Origin: Emiliania huxleyi CCMP1516
Lineage: Eukaryota; Haptophyta; Isochrysidales; Noelaerhabdaceae
NCBI RefSeq assembly: GCF_000372725.1
Contig: NW_005198966.1
Coordinates: 440,247-504,246, forward strand
Direction of reading: 5' to 3'
Length of the DNA stretch: 64,000 bases
Shown: positions 41,700-50,912 of the stretch, in pieces
How the letters are laid out: every line of letters begins with the position of its first letter
Position numbering within the stretch: the first letter of the stretch is position 1
Position numbers and translations under genes: made by a program
Notes under the pieces: model-generated
Databases searched by the model: none
Told to the model about the DNA's origin: nothing
The model's input: only the letters and a program-made list of their open reading frames with translations

Positions 41700-42512
41700 C
41701 GCGGGGGCCCCCGGCCCACACCGTGCGCCGCGCAGCAGTGCGGAAACGGGGCTCCGGCTCTATGAGTCTCTATGAGCACCGACTTCCCGAATGAGTACGG
41801 TTGAGTAGAGGGCAGATTCGGAGAGATCTCGAGGAGTACATACAGATAGACCCTCCAATCATCAGAAACCTCCGACCTGATCGGTCGTACTGACCGCCGA
41901 CAGATCACTCCAGACAGCAGACAGGCCGACGTCTGCACGCGGCCGGCCGGGCGAGAGGCTTGACACGATCCGACCCTGCGACCCTGACGCTGCTGCTCTA
42001 GCTATCAGCCATGCACTGCTGACTGCTGCCACAATGTGCGACCTGTGCTGGCCCACTTGGCGGCCTTCCCGGTCAGTGGTGAGGGGCGCAGTTCAGAGCT
42101 GTCGATGGCGCGATGCCGCACTGGTCCCACATTGGTGACACGAGACCACCAAGTTTGCCGGTCCAAGAGAGAGGCACCGGCGCTGTCCTGAGAAGGTGCG
42201 TGGTCCCTCTTGACTGCCCATGCGCGCGAGGCTGTGTAGGCATAGCCTCGAGAGTGCCAGCAGCCCATCCGAGGTGACGCGCATTGCGCCAGAAGCGTGC
42301 ACGCAGCTGGAAGGACACCTTCCTACTGGCCGTACGATCAGGTCGTCACTGAATGCTTAATACTAGGCCGCGAGCTATGCAGGTGATCAATTGTGCATCA
42401 TGGCATGGTCAGCTGCGCCGACAGGCTGTCGCAAGGCGTGATAGCATGGCCGCAAGTACGCCGAATTCCCATGAAAACAAGTAAAAAATCGCGAAAAAAG
42501 AAAAAAACTCCA
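41700..42512. repeat. inverted repeat A, right copy
   Basis: Reverse complement of 27928-28750, with small indels. The similarity continues weakly to 42595 as the inverse of 27275-27361. Confidence 0.85.
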
Positions 42513-42596
42513 AAAAATCGGCGCCTGCGGCGGGCCATGGGACCCCATCTCCCCCCCGCATGGACACCCTCTGGGCCCCCCGCGCCGGCCCAGAAA

Positions 42597-43091
42597 GCAC
42601 TTGGAGTGCAGTCCTCAACCTCACATCCAGGGCCGGGGAGCTAAGAAGCGCACCCAGCGGGCCGGATGATCGGCATCGGGTTACGGGCTAGAGAGCCCTA
42701 GCCCTGGGGGGTGCGCGTTCGCAGGGAAAGGGCCATAAAGTAAACACGGTTCTCCGAGGGTTGGACCCGCGTACCGGGTTTCCCCTTAACTGCAGGACGC
42801 CCCCTCTACTGACTACTCGGAGCTAGTGGATCTTGTTTTGTCGCTTTCTCTCGTAAAACTTGGAGCACTTGGAGTGCAGTCATTAACCGCACATCCAGGG
42901 CCAGGGAGCTAAGAAGCGCACCCAGCGGGCCGGATGATTGGCATCGGGTTGCGGGCAAGAGAGCCCTAGCCCCGGGGGTGCGCGTTCGCAGGGAAAGGGC
43001 CGTCCGTAAAATAAACACGGGTCTCCGAGGGTTAGTACCGCGCTCCAGGTTTCCCCTACCTAGCAGCAGAACGCCCCCTCTACTCGGAGCT
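42597..43091 (+). repeat. tandem pair of about 230-bp units
   Basis: Copy 1 (42597-42830) and copy 2 (42865-43091) share GGGAGCTAAGAAGCGCACCC, GTGCGCGTTCGCAGGGAAAG and CTCGGAGCTA, offset by 268 bp. AGAGAGCCCTAGCCC-type blocks can fold. No coding sense is seen. They may be a structured RNA unit or a MITE pair. Confidence 0.8.
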
Positions 43092-43199
43092 AATTAATAA
43101 ACACCAGACAAGGACACGCGACGACACACACTCCCCCTTGGCGACGGCGTCGTTAAAACGCTTTCTCTCTGGTGTACCTGTGTTAGTGCCAGTGCGCGC

Positions 43200-43285
43200 C
43201 AGTCCCGTGCCCAGTAAAAGAAAGAAAGAAAACACACAACCCAAGGGAGGGATGGGAGAACGGCACGCCGCCACCACACAGGGAT
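43200..43285 (-). repeat. CTTT-rich dispersed repeat, copy 1
   Basis: The reverse complement shares TGTGGTGGCGGCGTGCCG, CCCATCCCTCCCTTGG and (TTTC)n with 52887-52960. Confidence 0.8.
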
Positions 43286-43489
43286 TTTAAGGAGAGGAGT
43301 GTGATGCGCTAGCCGTCGCCCACCCTGGGGAGTCTGCCTCTTCGTATCTCTTTTCGCAGTCTCTCGCCGCTTCTCGCTGCAACCTTCATGCCACCTCGCG
43401 GCCGTCCCACTGTTCTGCGAGGGAGAAGTTGTAAAATTCTTTGGGGCGCCCCGGCTTCACCCTTGGGTTTCTTGCCGTCGTGCCTGGGC

Positions 43490-43916
43490 ACTCCCAGCGG
43501 ATCTCACCTAAAGTAGCCCCTCGTCGGTGCCTTGTGTCCCGCGGCCCACACGCCTCCCGAATGCTTGCGGCACCGTCGCCGCCGCACTTTTCTGATCAAC
43601 CACCTCACCCTCCCTTGCGCAGGCCGGTCGGAGGCCGTCTGAGACCTCTGTGCGGACCGCGCGCAGCCCTGTGGCCTCTGCGCGCTGTCGAGAGCAGCTT
43701 GGCAGGCATGGCCGACGAGACAGCGGCTGATCAGGCGCGCCTCACCCGCTCACAACCCACCACCAGACCCAGCCCGACCTGCACGCCAGCGGAGAGGCGG
43801 CTCGGCGCCATGCAGCGCCGGGCAGAGCAACCAGCACCCCATCGTGCGGCGGCGCACGCACGCCGCAGGTGGCTACACTGCCCGAGGCGCTGCTGCTCTG
43901 GGCCGAGAGCGACTCC
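43490..43916 (+). mobile_element. left arm of 427-bp inverted repeat
   Basis: Nearly identical to the reverse complement of 45612-46037. It includes a start codon (43708) and reading frame MADETAADQARLTRSQPTTR shared by both arms. Confidence 0.9.
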
Positions 43917-44084
43917 ATCCAGCCACCATCTCTGCACTCACATGATCGCTAGTACTCTACGCAGCACACCCACCGACAATGGCGGCTCTGCCGACCCAGG
44001 GGCCACGCCGCAGCGCAGCGCTCACCCTCACCGCTGCTGCTCCGGCAGGCGTCTGCCCGGACCTGGGCGCTTCTGCTCCTGCAG

Positions 44085-44588
44085 ACGAAGCTGGCGGGCG
44101 AGGTGGCGAGGCACCGCCAATGTGCCGAGGAGCTTCGCCACCTTGCGCGAGAGCAGGTGGCGCGCGAGGTGCGTATTCAGAACCTCGAGCAGCAGCTGGC
44201 GCAGGCCGTAGCGGCATGCCGCTATGATGCGCGCAGAGAGAGCCGTGAGATTGCGCGGCGCGTCGCCCCTCTCCTCCTGGGCGACAAGGAACTGCGCCCG
44301 TTTCAGCTCGACGCGGCATGCGCGCTCTTTGACGGGCGACATACTTTCGTGCTCCGGAAGGCAGGCGATGGGAAAAGCGTGTGCTATCAGCTTCCCGCGC
44401 TCATGCGGCCGCCCACGCCAAAGCCTGCGCCGCCCAAGCTTACCCTCGTCGTGATGCCGCTGGTGGCTCTCGCGTGGGAGCAGGCGGACGAGCTCAATTC
44501 GCGCATACCCTACCTCGCCAGCGACGGTTTGCCCCGGAAGGTCGCGCACGTCCTCGACGGCGCGTCGCAGAGCCTCTTTGCCTCTTGA
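44085..44588 (+). pseudogene. RecQ-type DNA helicase fragment
   Basis: Behind an acceptor-like CTTCTGCTCCTGCAG (44070-44084) the frame encodes a coiled coil (LQTKLAGEVARHRQCAEEL) and then RecQ signature motifs: motif 0 (LRPFQLDAACALFDGRHTF), motif I (KAGDGKSVCYQLPAL) and motif Ia (LVVMPLVALAWEQADEL). It stops at 44586-44588, before the DEAH box and all C-terminal helicase motifs, so it cannot be an active helicase as it stands. GDGKS replaces the usual GGGKS. RecQ-like genes occur next to telomeres in several fungi, and telomere-like repeats begin 90 bp downstream here. Confidence 0.7.
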
Positions 44589-44678
44589 GAGCGCTGCAGC
44601 AGCGTGAGCTCGGCGCACACGAACGCCATGAGCCCAGCACGTTCCTTAGCAAGGCGATCATACACCTGCGTCATGGTT

Positions 44679-44798
44679 ACGGTCAGGGTGAGGGTGAGGG
44701 TCAGGGTGAGGGTCAGGGTCAGGGTCAGGGTCAGGGTCAGGGTCGGTCACGGTCACGGTAAGGGTCGGAATTAGGGTCAGGGTCGGGGTCAGGGTCAG
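44679..44798 (+). repeat. telomere-like hexamer array
   Basis: About 17 hexamers of GGGTCA, GGGTGA and one TTAGGG-type unit form 120 bp inside the fold-back element, after the helicase fragment. Confidence 0.85.
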
Positions 44799-45819
44799 GC
44801 GCTCGCCTGCGCGGTCGGCAGCCCGCTCACCAGCTTGCGTGTAGCCTCGTTGAGGACAATCACCACAACATCAAGCATCGTGCTGCTCCTCTCCTCTTCG
44901 CGACGCTCTGCGGCGCACTCCTCCATGGACTGCTCGCGGCGCCGCTGTCTCTTCTGCGACGGCGCGGGCGAGTTGCGCGTCGCAATGCGCTTGGTCGGAA
45001 CGCAAGCACCGAGAGCAGAGCGTCCCCCCCCCGCCGCGAGTCTCGCCGACGCCGCCTGCACGTCGGCGAGTCTCGCCGCCGCCTGCGCGTCGGCGAGTAC
45101 GTCGTCGGCAGCGGTGGCAATCATCTGGACATCAAGGCCTGCCGTGCGCGAGGTCTCCGCGGTCGACGCGGCGGCGAGCGCCTTGAGCAACGGCAGGAGC
45201 CCGTTGGCGACGAGCTCGTTACCAGCAGCATCGAGCATGTCCTTGGCCACATGCTGCGCAGCGGCCACCGTATCAGCAGCAAGCATCTCGTGCAGCACGT
45301 TCTGGACCTTTGCCGACGCCTGGCTGCGCCGCTCTCGCCGTGCTGCGGCCTGCGCAGCGTCAGGGCAAAGACGCCACAATCGCGACTGGCGATCCCCCAC
45401 CCGCGACACGCCTTGGGCCGAGCCGGTGCGCTGCAGCTGCCACAGCTCGTTCAGTGCGGAGTCCACCTCGTCCTCGGAGAGGTCGCCCTCGTACGGCACG
45501 TCGCCATTCTCGACTGCGAGCCGCAGCAGCTCAGCAATCCGCTGCGCAGGCAGGTAACCCGCCACGCCGGCCGAGTCATCCCCGCTCTGCTGCTCATCGT
45601 CAAATGCGGCGGGGTCGCTCTCGGCCCAGAGCAGCAGCGCCTCGGGCAGTGTAGCCACCTGCGGCGTGCGTGCGCCGCCGCACGATGGGGTGCTGGTTGC
45701 TCTGCCCGGCGCTGCATGGCGCCGAGCCGCCTCTCCGCTGGCGTGCAGGTCGGGCTGGGTCTGGTGGTGGGTTGTGAGCGGGTGAGGCGCGCCTGATCAG
45801 CCGCTGTCTCGTCGGCCAT
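44795..45819 (-). CDS. unknown Ala-rich protein of the fold-back element
   Basis: A start in the right arm (ATG 45819, MADETAADQARLTRSQ) may splice to the exon 45658-44795 (acceptor CGCCGCAG). That exon encodes VATLPEALLLWAESDPAAF, GYLPAQRIAELLRLAVENGD and then helical Ala-rich sequence (KVQNVLHEMLAADTVAAAQH). A basic stretch (KRQRRREQSMEECAAERR) follows, ending near the telomere-like array. The left arm carries the same 5' part fused to other sequence. No family is recognised. The basic patch would suit a nuclear protein. Confidence 0.4.
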
Positions 45820-46037
45820 GCCTGCCAAGCTGCTCTCGACAGCGCGCAGAGGCCACAGGGCTGCGCGCGGTCCGCACAGAGGTCTCAGACGGCCTCCGAC
45901 CGGCCTGCGCAAGGGAGGGTGAGGTGGTTGATCAGAAAAGTGCGGCGGCGACGGTGCCGCAAGCATTCGGGAGGCGTGTGGGCCGCGGGACACAAGGCAC
46001 CGACGAGGGGCTACTTTAGGTGAGATCCGCTGGGAGT
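45612..46037 (-). mobile_element. right arm of 427-bp inverted repeat
   Basis: Inverse copy of 43490-43916. Weaker similarity continues outwards to about 46078 and 43445. Confidence 0.9.
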
Positions 46038-46315
46038 CCCAGCTGTGTGCTGGGGCGGGTCCCCAAGGGTGAACGCCCCGGCCAGGGTTGGCAAGCGCCA
46101 CCGTCCACAAGGCACAGCTCAGCTGCAAACCATAAATGCACTCTCACTCTACCTGGACCCGTCGCCGCCGGCCGCTCTCACAGCGTCCGTCGTCGTTCGT
46201 GCTGGTCGGCATCGACTCCGCCAGTAAAAAAGGTGAGGCGGCCGTGCGACGGCTGACGGCTGAAAGTCCACCGAAAGCTGCGTCGCTCATTCGTCACCGT
46301 GTCTTGGCGCGGCAG

Positions 46316-47620
46316 ATGATGCCCTTGGCCGTCGCCGCCTTCGCTGCCATCGCCGCCGCCACCGCCGCTGTCCTTCTGCGCGTGCTGGATCCAGCCGTGA
46401 CCACAGTGCCAATGACCCGAGTGAGCCGTCCAACGGCAATGGAGGTGGAGGAGACGGCAGAGGCGGTGGCAGTGGCGGCGGAGGAGGCGGAGGCTGTGGT
46501 GGTGGCGGCTGTTGAGGTGAGGAGGGCTGCTGCGGGAAACGCGTGCGCGGGCTCGCCGCTCGTCGTCTCCCGGCCAGATCTGAACCAGGACTCGGAGGGA
46601 GGCCGCTGCGTGCAGAGCGCATCCAACGCGAGCGCCCTCCCCTCCTCGCAAGAGCTGCCTGGTTTAGCCCCAGCCGCTTCGTCTGTGAGGTTTCGCGGCA
46701 TCTCAGTCAGCACTGCAGCTGCCTCACCCCGGGTCGCATCCCACACAAGCAGCTGTGAGCGGGTCCAGACCAGGCAGGCGGCGCGGCGCGGCGAGGAGGC
46801 GGCGGACACGGAATGGGCAGGGGGGGGCATCTCTCGGCGGCCTGCAAGCGTGAGTGGTCACGGCGGCAACGGTGCTGGCAGCGGCGGTGGCGAAGGCGGT
46901 GGCGACGGCGACGACGGTGGTCCATACAAGCAGCAGCCTCGTGGGGGTAGTGCTCGCCAGGCCGCCATCGCTGCGGGTGGCGGCGCCGTGGCCGCCGTCC
47001 TCGCCACGGCTCTCTCGGCCCAGCGTCGTTCCCTCGCCGTGAGTGCCCGAGATTATCCAAGGATGTCGCTTCCGCCCCACCGACTCTCCTCGCTTCCGCC
47101 GCCGCCATCACCGCCGCCGCCATCACCGCCGCCGCCATCACCGCCGCCGTCACCGCCTCCGCCTCCGCCTCAGCCTCCGCCTCAGCCTCAGCCTCAGCCT
47201 TCGCCTTCGCCTTCGCCTTCGCCTTCGCCTTCGCCTTCGCCACCGCGACCACCACCGCCGCCACCACCGCCGCCACCACAACTGCTGCCGCCGCCCCCCC
47301 CACCGCCGCCGCCACCAATGCCACCGCCGCCGCCAAGAACACCATCGCCGCGAAGGCAAGCGTCACGACGGCCGCTAGCGCCTCCGCCTTCGGCAGCGCT
47401 ACCGCGCCCGCCACCGCGCCCGCCACCGCGCCCGCCACCGCGCCCACCACCGCCTCCGCCACCGAGTCCGAAGGCGAGAGCATTCTCGGCGCTGCCCGCG
47501 CCGCCGGCAGTGCCACCCGGCGAGGAGGGCGTGAGGGGGGTCGTGCGCGGCCGTCCCCGCTCTGGTGCTCGTCCGCCTCCACCTCGCTACGCCGCGGCGC
47601 TCGCCAGGATCGCGCCCTAG
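46316..47620 (+). CDS. Pro-rich low-complexity protein
   Basis: From ATG 46316 a hydrophobic N-terminus (MPLAVAAFAAIAAATAAVLL) suggests a signal or anchor. The C-terminal third is (SPPPP)n, (PS)n and (RPPP)n, as in hydroxyproline-rich or pherophorin-like wall proteins. The same DNA also has a long minus-strand frame of AKAKAK/AEAEAE, so low complexity alone does not prove the strand. The signal-like start and variable middle part (SCERVQTRQAARRGEEAAD) favour the plus strand slightly. The stop at 47618-47620 lies within a dispersed intron-like element (CCTAGATGCGGA), so the true end may be a splice site. Confidence 0.35.
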   Translation: MMPLAVAAFAAIAAATAAVLLRVLDPAVTTVPMTRVSRPTAMEVEETAEAVAVAAEEAEAVVVAAVEVRRAAAGNACAGSPLVVSRPDLNQDSEGGRCVQSASNASALPSSQELPGLAPAASSVRFRGISVSTAAASPRVASHTSSCERVQTRQAARRGEEAADTEWAGGGISRRPASVSGHGGNGAGSGGGEGGGDGDDGGPYKQQPRGGSARQAAIAAGGGAVAAVLATALSAQRRSLAVSARDYPRMSLPPHRLSSLPPPPSPPPPSPPPPSPPPSPPPPPPQPPPQPQPQPSPSPSPSPSPSPSPPRPPPPPPPPPPQLLPPPPPPPPPPMPPPPPRTPSPRRQASRRPLAPPPSAALPRPPPRPPPRPPPRPPPPPPPSPKARAFSALPAPPAVPPGEEGVRGVVRGRPRSGARPPPPRYAAALARIAP

Positions 47621-47680
47621 ATGCGGAACGGATCCCACATCGCCCCGTATCTCCCCCATATCTCGAGCCCTAGATGCGGA
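47614..47680. repeat. dispersed intron-like element with 14-bp direct repeats
   Basis: GCCCTAGATGCGGA occurs at 47614-47627 and 47667-47680, enclosing CCCCGTATCTCCCCCATATCTCGA. Related to 29898-29955. Confidence 0.75.
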
Positions 47681-47789
47681 CACGCTCTGTATTCCGACAG
47701 ACGACACGTACTCGACCAACCGTGCTCCGCTGTATACCCGTAGCCCGTGCACATGCGGTGCTCGGAATGCCGGACGGTGTGCTGCATTC

Positions 47790-48137
47790 ACAACGTATAG
47801 GCTCGCGGCCCGCGCCGCGAGCAGAGCTGCGCTGCGCCTCGTCCGCGGGCTGAACCGCAGAGCCTCTCGCCTCCTGTCCGGCGGGGGAGCGGCCAGCCTG
47901 CTCGCTCTCGCGGCGGCGGTGGCGCTTCGCGACGCGTGGCGACAGCAACGTCTCGACCTCCTACTCTCCCAGCCGGATTTGGTCGGCAGCGTCGGCCTGC
48001 TTGCTGTCGCAGCCTTATCGGCGACGGCGGGGCCGCCGCCTGGCATCGCTACCGCTCTGGCAATGGCTGTGGCCGTGGCCAGCGGCGGGTGGGAGGCTAT
48101 GCGTGCGCTACTCCGTTCTCTCCCTCGCGACCGTTGA
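47790..48137 (+). CDS. two-helix membrane protein or 3' exon of the Pro-rich gene
   Basis: The frame encodes a basic amphipathic part (RLAARAASRAALRLVRGLNRR), then two hydrophobic segments (GAASLLALAAAVAL and LVGSVGLLAVAALSATAGPPP), and ends at TGA 48135-48137. No initiator is clear; it may be the final exon of the preceding frame, with the dispersed element between them acting as intron. The family is unknown. Confidence 0.35.
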   Translation, partial: TTYRLAARAASRAALRLVRGLNRRASRLLSGGGAASLLALAAAVALRDAWRQQRLDLLLSQPDLVGSVGLLAVAALSATAGPPPGIATALAMAVAVASGGWEAMRALLRSLPRDR

Positions 48138-48226
48138 GTACCACTTGTGCATGTGACATGTACATGTTGTTGTTAAAAAAAGTTGGTTCTTGACTTCAAA
48201 GTCAAATCTCAAAAAACACCATTTAG

Positions 48227-48991
48227 GCTAGTGCCATTTCACTCTGACACGCTAATCTTGAAAACGTCTCCAACGGAGCTCCGTGTTGCTTCCAGCGCCC
48301 TCCCCCGCGCTCCCTGCGGCCATGGCCGATGCTCCTAGAAAGAGAGGTCATCTGGCTACCGCGAGAGCGACCCAACTCGTCGACATCGTCCGATGATGGT
48401 GCCGCAAAGTCAGCCTTCGGAGGCTATCGTGGGGTCGAGCCGCCGGCAGTAGCCGTGACATGTGGTTCCACCACCCCTCGTAGGCTTTGCCTCTGACCGC
48501 CACCGTTCCCAGGCTGCCTAATTGGATGGAAAGGAAGGCTCGGCGAGCGTATAGAAGCGTGCTCGACCTCGTCGTGGCAACCTGTACGGCAGCGCTGGTA
48601 GGCGCGATGAGCGTCGTGCCACCTGACCCGAGACGGGTCGCAGGCGTCGTACCGAGCGCGTCGAGACCGTGTCCTGATGTGATCTGCACGGGTGAGTCAC
48701 GTCGGCGTCAAAGGAGCGACGTGCGACCTGTCAGAGCTTGATCTCCAATCTCAGCGGCGTCGAGTCGTCTCCGGCGGCGACAATTTTGTCCCTCCCCAGG
48801 ACGCACAGAGGCAGCTGAGATTGGAGATCAAGCTCTGACAGATCGAATTCCTGCTGCCGGGGGAACCCGTCTACTCGGCGGGGTCGCAGCTGCCTCTGGA
48901 TGTCTGGAAGGCACCGAGATGTACCTTTTTGCGCAAATGGTCAAATCAAGGTTTTGTAACGCGAGCTGTGCCACAGTGAAATGGCACTAGC
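48227..48991. mobile_element. non-autonomous element with 17-bp TIRs
   Basis: GCTAGTGCCATTTCACT (48227-48243) is exactly inverted at 48975-48991. The body has no convincing coding frame. No clear target duplication is seen. Confidence 0.65.
48728..48841. repeat. 28-bp perfect foldback nested in the TIR element
   Basis: CTGTCAGAGCTTGATCTCCA.. (48728-48755) and its exact reverse complement (48814-48841) flank a 58-bp loop. Confidence 0.9.
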
Positions 48992-49370
48992 CGTACGGCA
49001 AAAAACGCCCGCTGGCAGCTGGCAACCCTAGTGGCAACCCCTTGGTTGGGGTGGTACGTACGTACGGCGGCCTAGACGGGGGACGACGGCGGCTGGCGTT
49101 CGCGAGGCCCCCGGCCCCGCCCGCCAGGCGCATACGATTTACGAATGCATGTTACACCGTGCGCATGTTCGAGCATGTGCATGTGCATGTGTGCATACGA
49201 TTAGAGGTTTGATCTCGCCCCCCGCGCGGACCCGGACGGCGACCGCGTGCGGCGAGATGCGCTCATCCGAATTAAGGCGGTCCACCGCACACTACACACG
49301 AGCATGGTCCACGCTCTCACTCGATCTCACGACTCACCTCTGCGCTCTGGACAGGATAAGCACGTCCGTC
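48992..49370. other. intergenic, nothing recognised
   Basis: Contains CATGTGCATGTGCATGTG at about 49169-49190. No gene is seen. Confidence 0.4.
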
Positions 49371-50531
49371 TCATACAAACTTGTCTGCCAAGAACTTGGC
49401 CATGACAGCGACTCCGAGAAGGCCAAGGGCCGCCGCAGCCCATGTTATTGGCGCGCGGATCGCCGTGCGTAGCTTCTCCCCGGCGAGGATGAAGGTGACC
49501 GAGGGCACGATGAGGAAAATAAGGTCCCCAGAAGTCGAGCCGAGAAAGTCGACGACGGTGCCAAGGTCGGAGACGAACAGTGCGATTCCGACGACGACAG
49601 AAACGTACGCAAGCACGGCGACGCGGTCGAGGGTGGACGTGATGAAGAGCGAGTCCCCGAGCGCTTCGGTCTCGGGCGCCTCCTTGAGCGAGATTACCGT
49701 GCTAAAGGTTGCGAGCGTCGCAGGGAGGTTGGTGCTGAGCGAGCTGCTAATCGTCATTTTGATGCTGCGCTGCGGCCCGATGCGCTCCTCCTTCCGCTTC
49801 GTGCACATCTCGATCACTGAGACGACGTTGAGGCGAGACGGGTAGGCCTGCAACGGCACGGTGCTAAGCACGGCGACGGCGAGCGCGACTCTCACGGCGG
49901 CAACCGCAACAGAATCCGCCGGGTAGGAGTTGAGCACGTTGCTCGAGACGAGGCTGCCAAACGTGAGGTATCCGGCTGTGGCCACGATGGAGTAAAAGGA
50001 AAAGATTAGTGCCATTGCCAGGCCAACTGTCTTGGCCTTTCGCACCGGGGTCGGCTCCTCCAGCTCCGCCAGGATGGTGAACGTGTTGTGAACGCAAAAG
50101 TAGGCCAGGATGAAGGAGGGCAGCTTGCCGAAGCACTGCGCCGTCGAGCCGAGCAGCACGATCTCCGATGTACACGTTCCCGCTGGATCGTCCAAACACG
50201 CCGCCTTGCAAGGCGACGACATGAACACCGAGGATGCGGGCGGGTCGCTGACCCCCTGTCCGCCGCAGGGGTCGAGCAGGGAAGGCGCGACGTAGAAGCT
50301 GAGGATCGTGGTCACGGCGAGCATGAGGCAGCTCACCGAGAGGAGCGAGACGATACGCAAAGAGTCCATCGAACGCAGGAAGCAGAGGGGCACATAGTAG
50401 CACGCCGACGCGAGGAGAAAGACCTTGCGCGGGATCTGAGGGAAGGTGCTCGTGACATTGTCTGCGGCGACGATCACGTACGTCAGAGCCGCGCCAATCA
50501 CAAAGACGACGTGATTGAGTGCCCCGCCCGG
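49371..50531 (-). CDS. AAAP-family amino acid transporter, 5' exon missing
   Basis: The frame encodes at least eight membrane helices of the amino acid/auxin permease (SLC38-like) type. It has GAALTYVIVAADNVTSTFP near the start, VLLASACYYVPLCFLRS, LRIVSLLSVSCLMLAV, FCVHNTFTILAELEEPT and LVSSNVLNSYPADSVAV. It ends FLADKFV at 49371. A loop with six cysteines (DPCGGQGVSDPP, SSPCKAACLDDPAGTC) is unusual and may be extracellular. The first residues (GGALNHVVFVIG) lie behind an acceptor-like GGTTTCTTAG (about 50532), so an upstream exon carrying the start and first helix is missing from view. It would carry amino acids across the plasma or vacuolar membrane. Confidence 0.75.
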   Translation of the reverse strand, partial: PGGALNHVVFVIGAALTYVIVAADNVTSTFPQIPRKVFLLASACYYVPLCFLRSMDSLRIVSLLSVSCLMLAVTTILSFYVAPSLLDPCGGQGVSDPPASSVFMSSPCKAACLDDPAGTCTSEIVLLGSTAQCFGKLPSFILAYFCVHNTFTILAELEEPTPVRKAKTVGLAMALIFSFYSIVATAGYLTFGSLVSSNVLNSYPADSVAVAAVRVALAVAVLSTVPLQAYPSRLNVVSVIEMCTKRKEERIGPQRSIKMTISSSLSTNLPATLATFSTVISLKEAPETEALGDSLFITSTLDRVAVLAYVSVVVGIALFVSDLGTVVDFLGSTSGDLIFLIVPSVTFILAGEKLRTAIRAPITWAAAALGLLGVAVMAKFLADKFV

Positions 50532-50912
50532 AGCTAAGAAACCACGGCGTGGGGTGGATGAGGGCTGTGGAAAGGCTTAGAAACGGCGGCGTGCCGCGGA
50601 ATCCTGTTTTCTTAATGCCCGCAACCCACTGTATGAGGTGGCGTGGGGGTGACGAGTTCCTTACGGTCCGACGCGCGACGGCTTCGCCGCCGGGCAGAAT
50701 ACAAAATCTTATTTCTGCCAGAAGGTAGAGCGCGCTTTACAAGAATAACACCTGGTCTTTCCTTCCCAACATTTTGGATTTTTGCGGGGTTCCCTTTGGA
50801 AGACGGTACCATACCCCGCAAAAAGTTGGAAGCCAGCAGGAGCGATCGCAAGATCGCTCTGTGCGGCATCAGCACGATCGCTAGATCGCTAGGCACCATC
50901 ACCTCGAGCAGC
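50532..50912. other. divergent promoter region
   Basis: Lies between the transporter and the J-domain gene. GATCGC repeats at 50841-50889 (GCGATCGCAAGATCGCTCTG, GATCGCTAGATCGCTAGG) form short palindromes near the DnaJ start. The first transporter exon might also be here. Confidence 0.4.

Noticed and set aside
42597-43091. 5S rRNA genes
   Set aside because: AGCTAAGAAGCGCACCC resembles a 5S segment, but the internal control region and total length do not match.
44103-44588. Functional RecQ helicase
   Set aside because: Motifs II to VI are absent, so only a fragment is present.
46707-47582. Minus-strand Ala-rich protein with AKAKAK/AEAEAE repeats
   Set aside because: Likely a shadow of the Pro-coding hexamers; no start or domain supports it.
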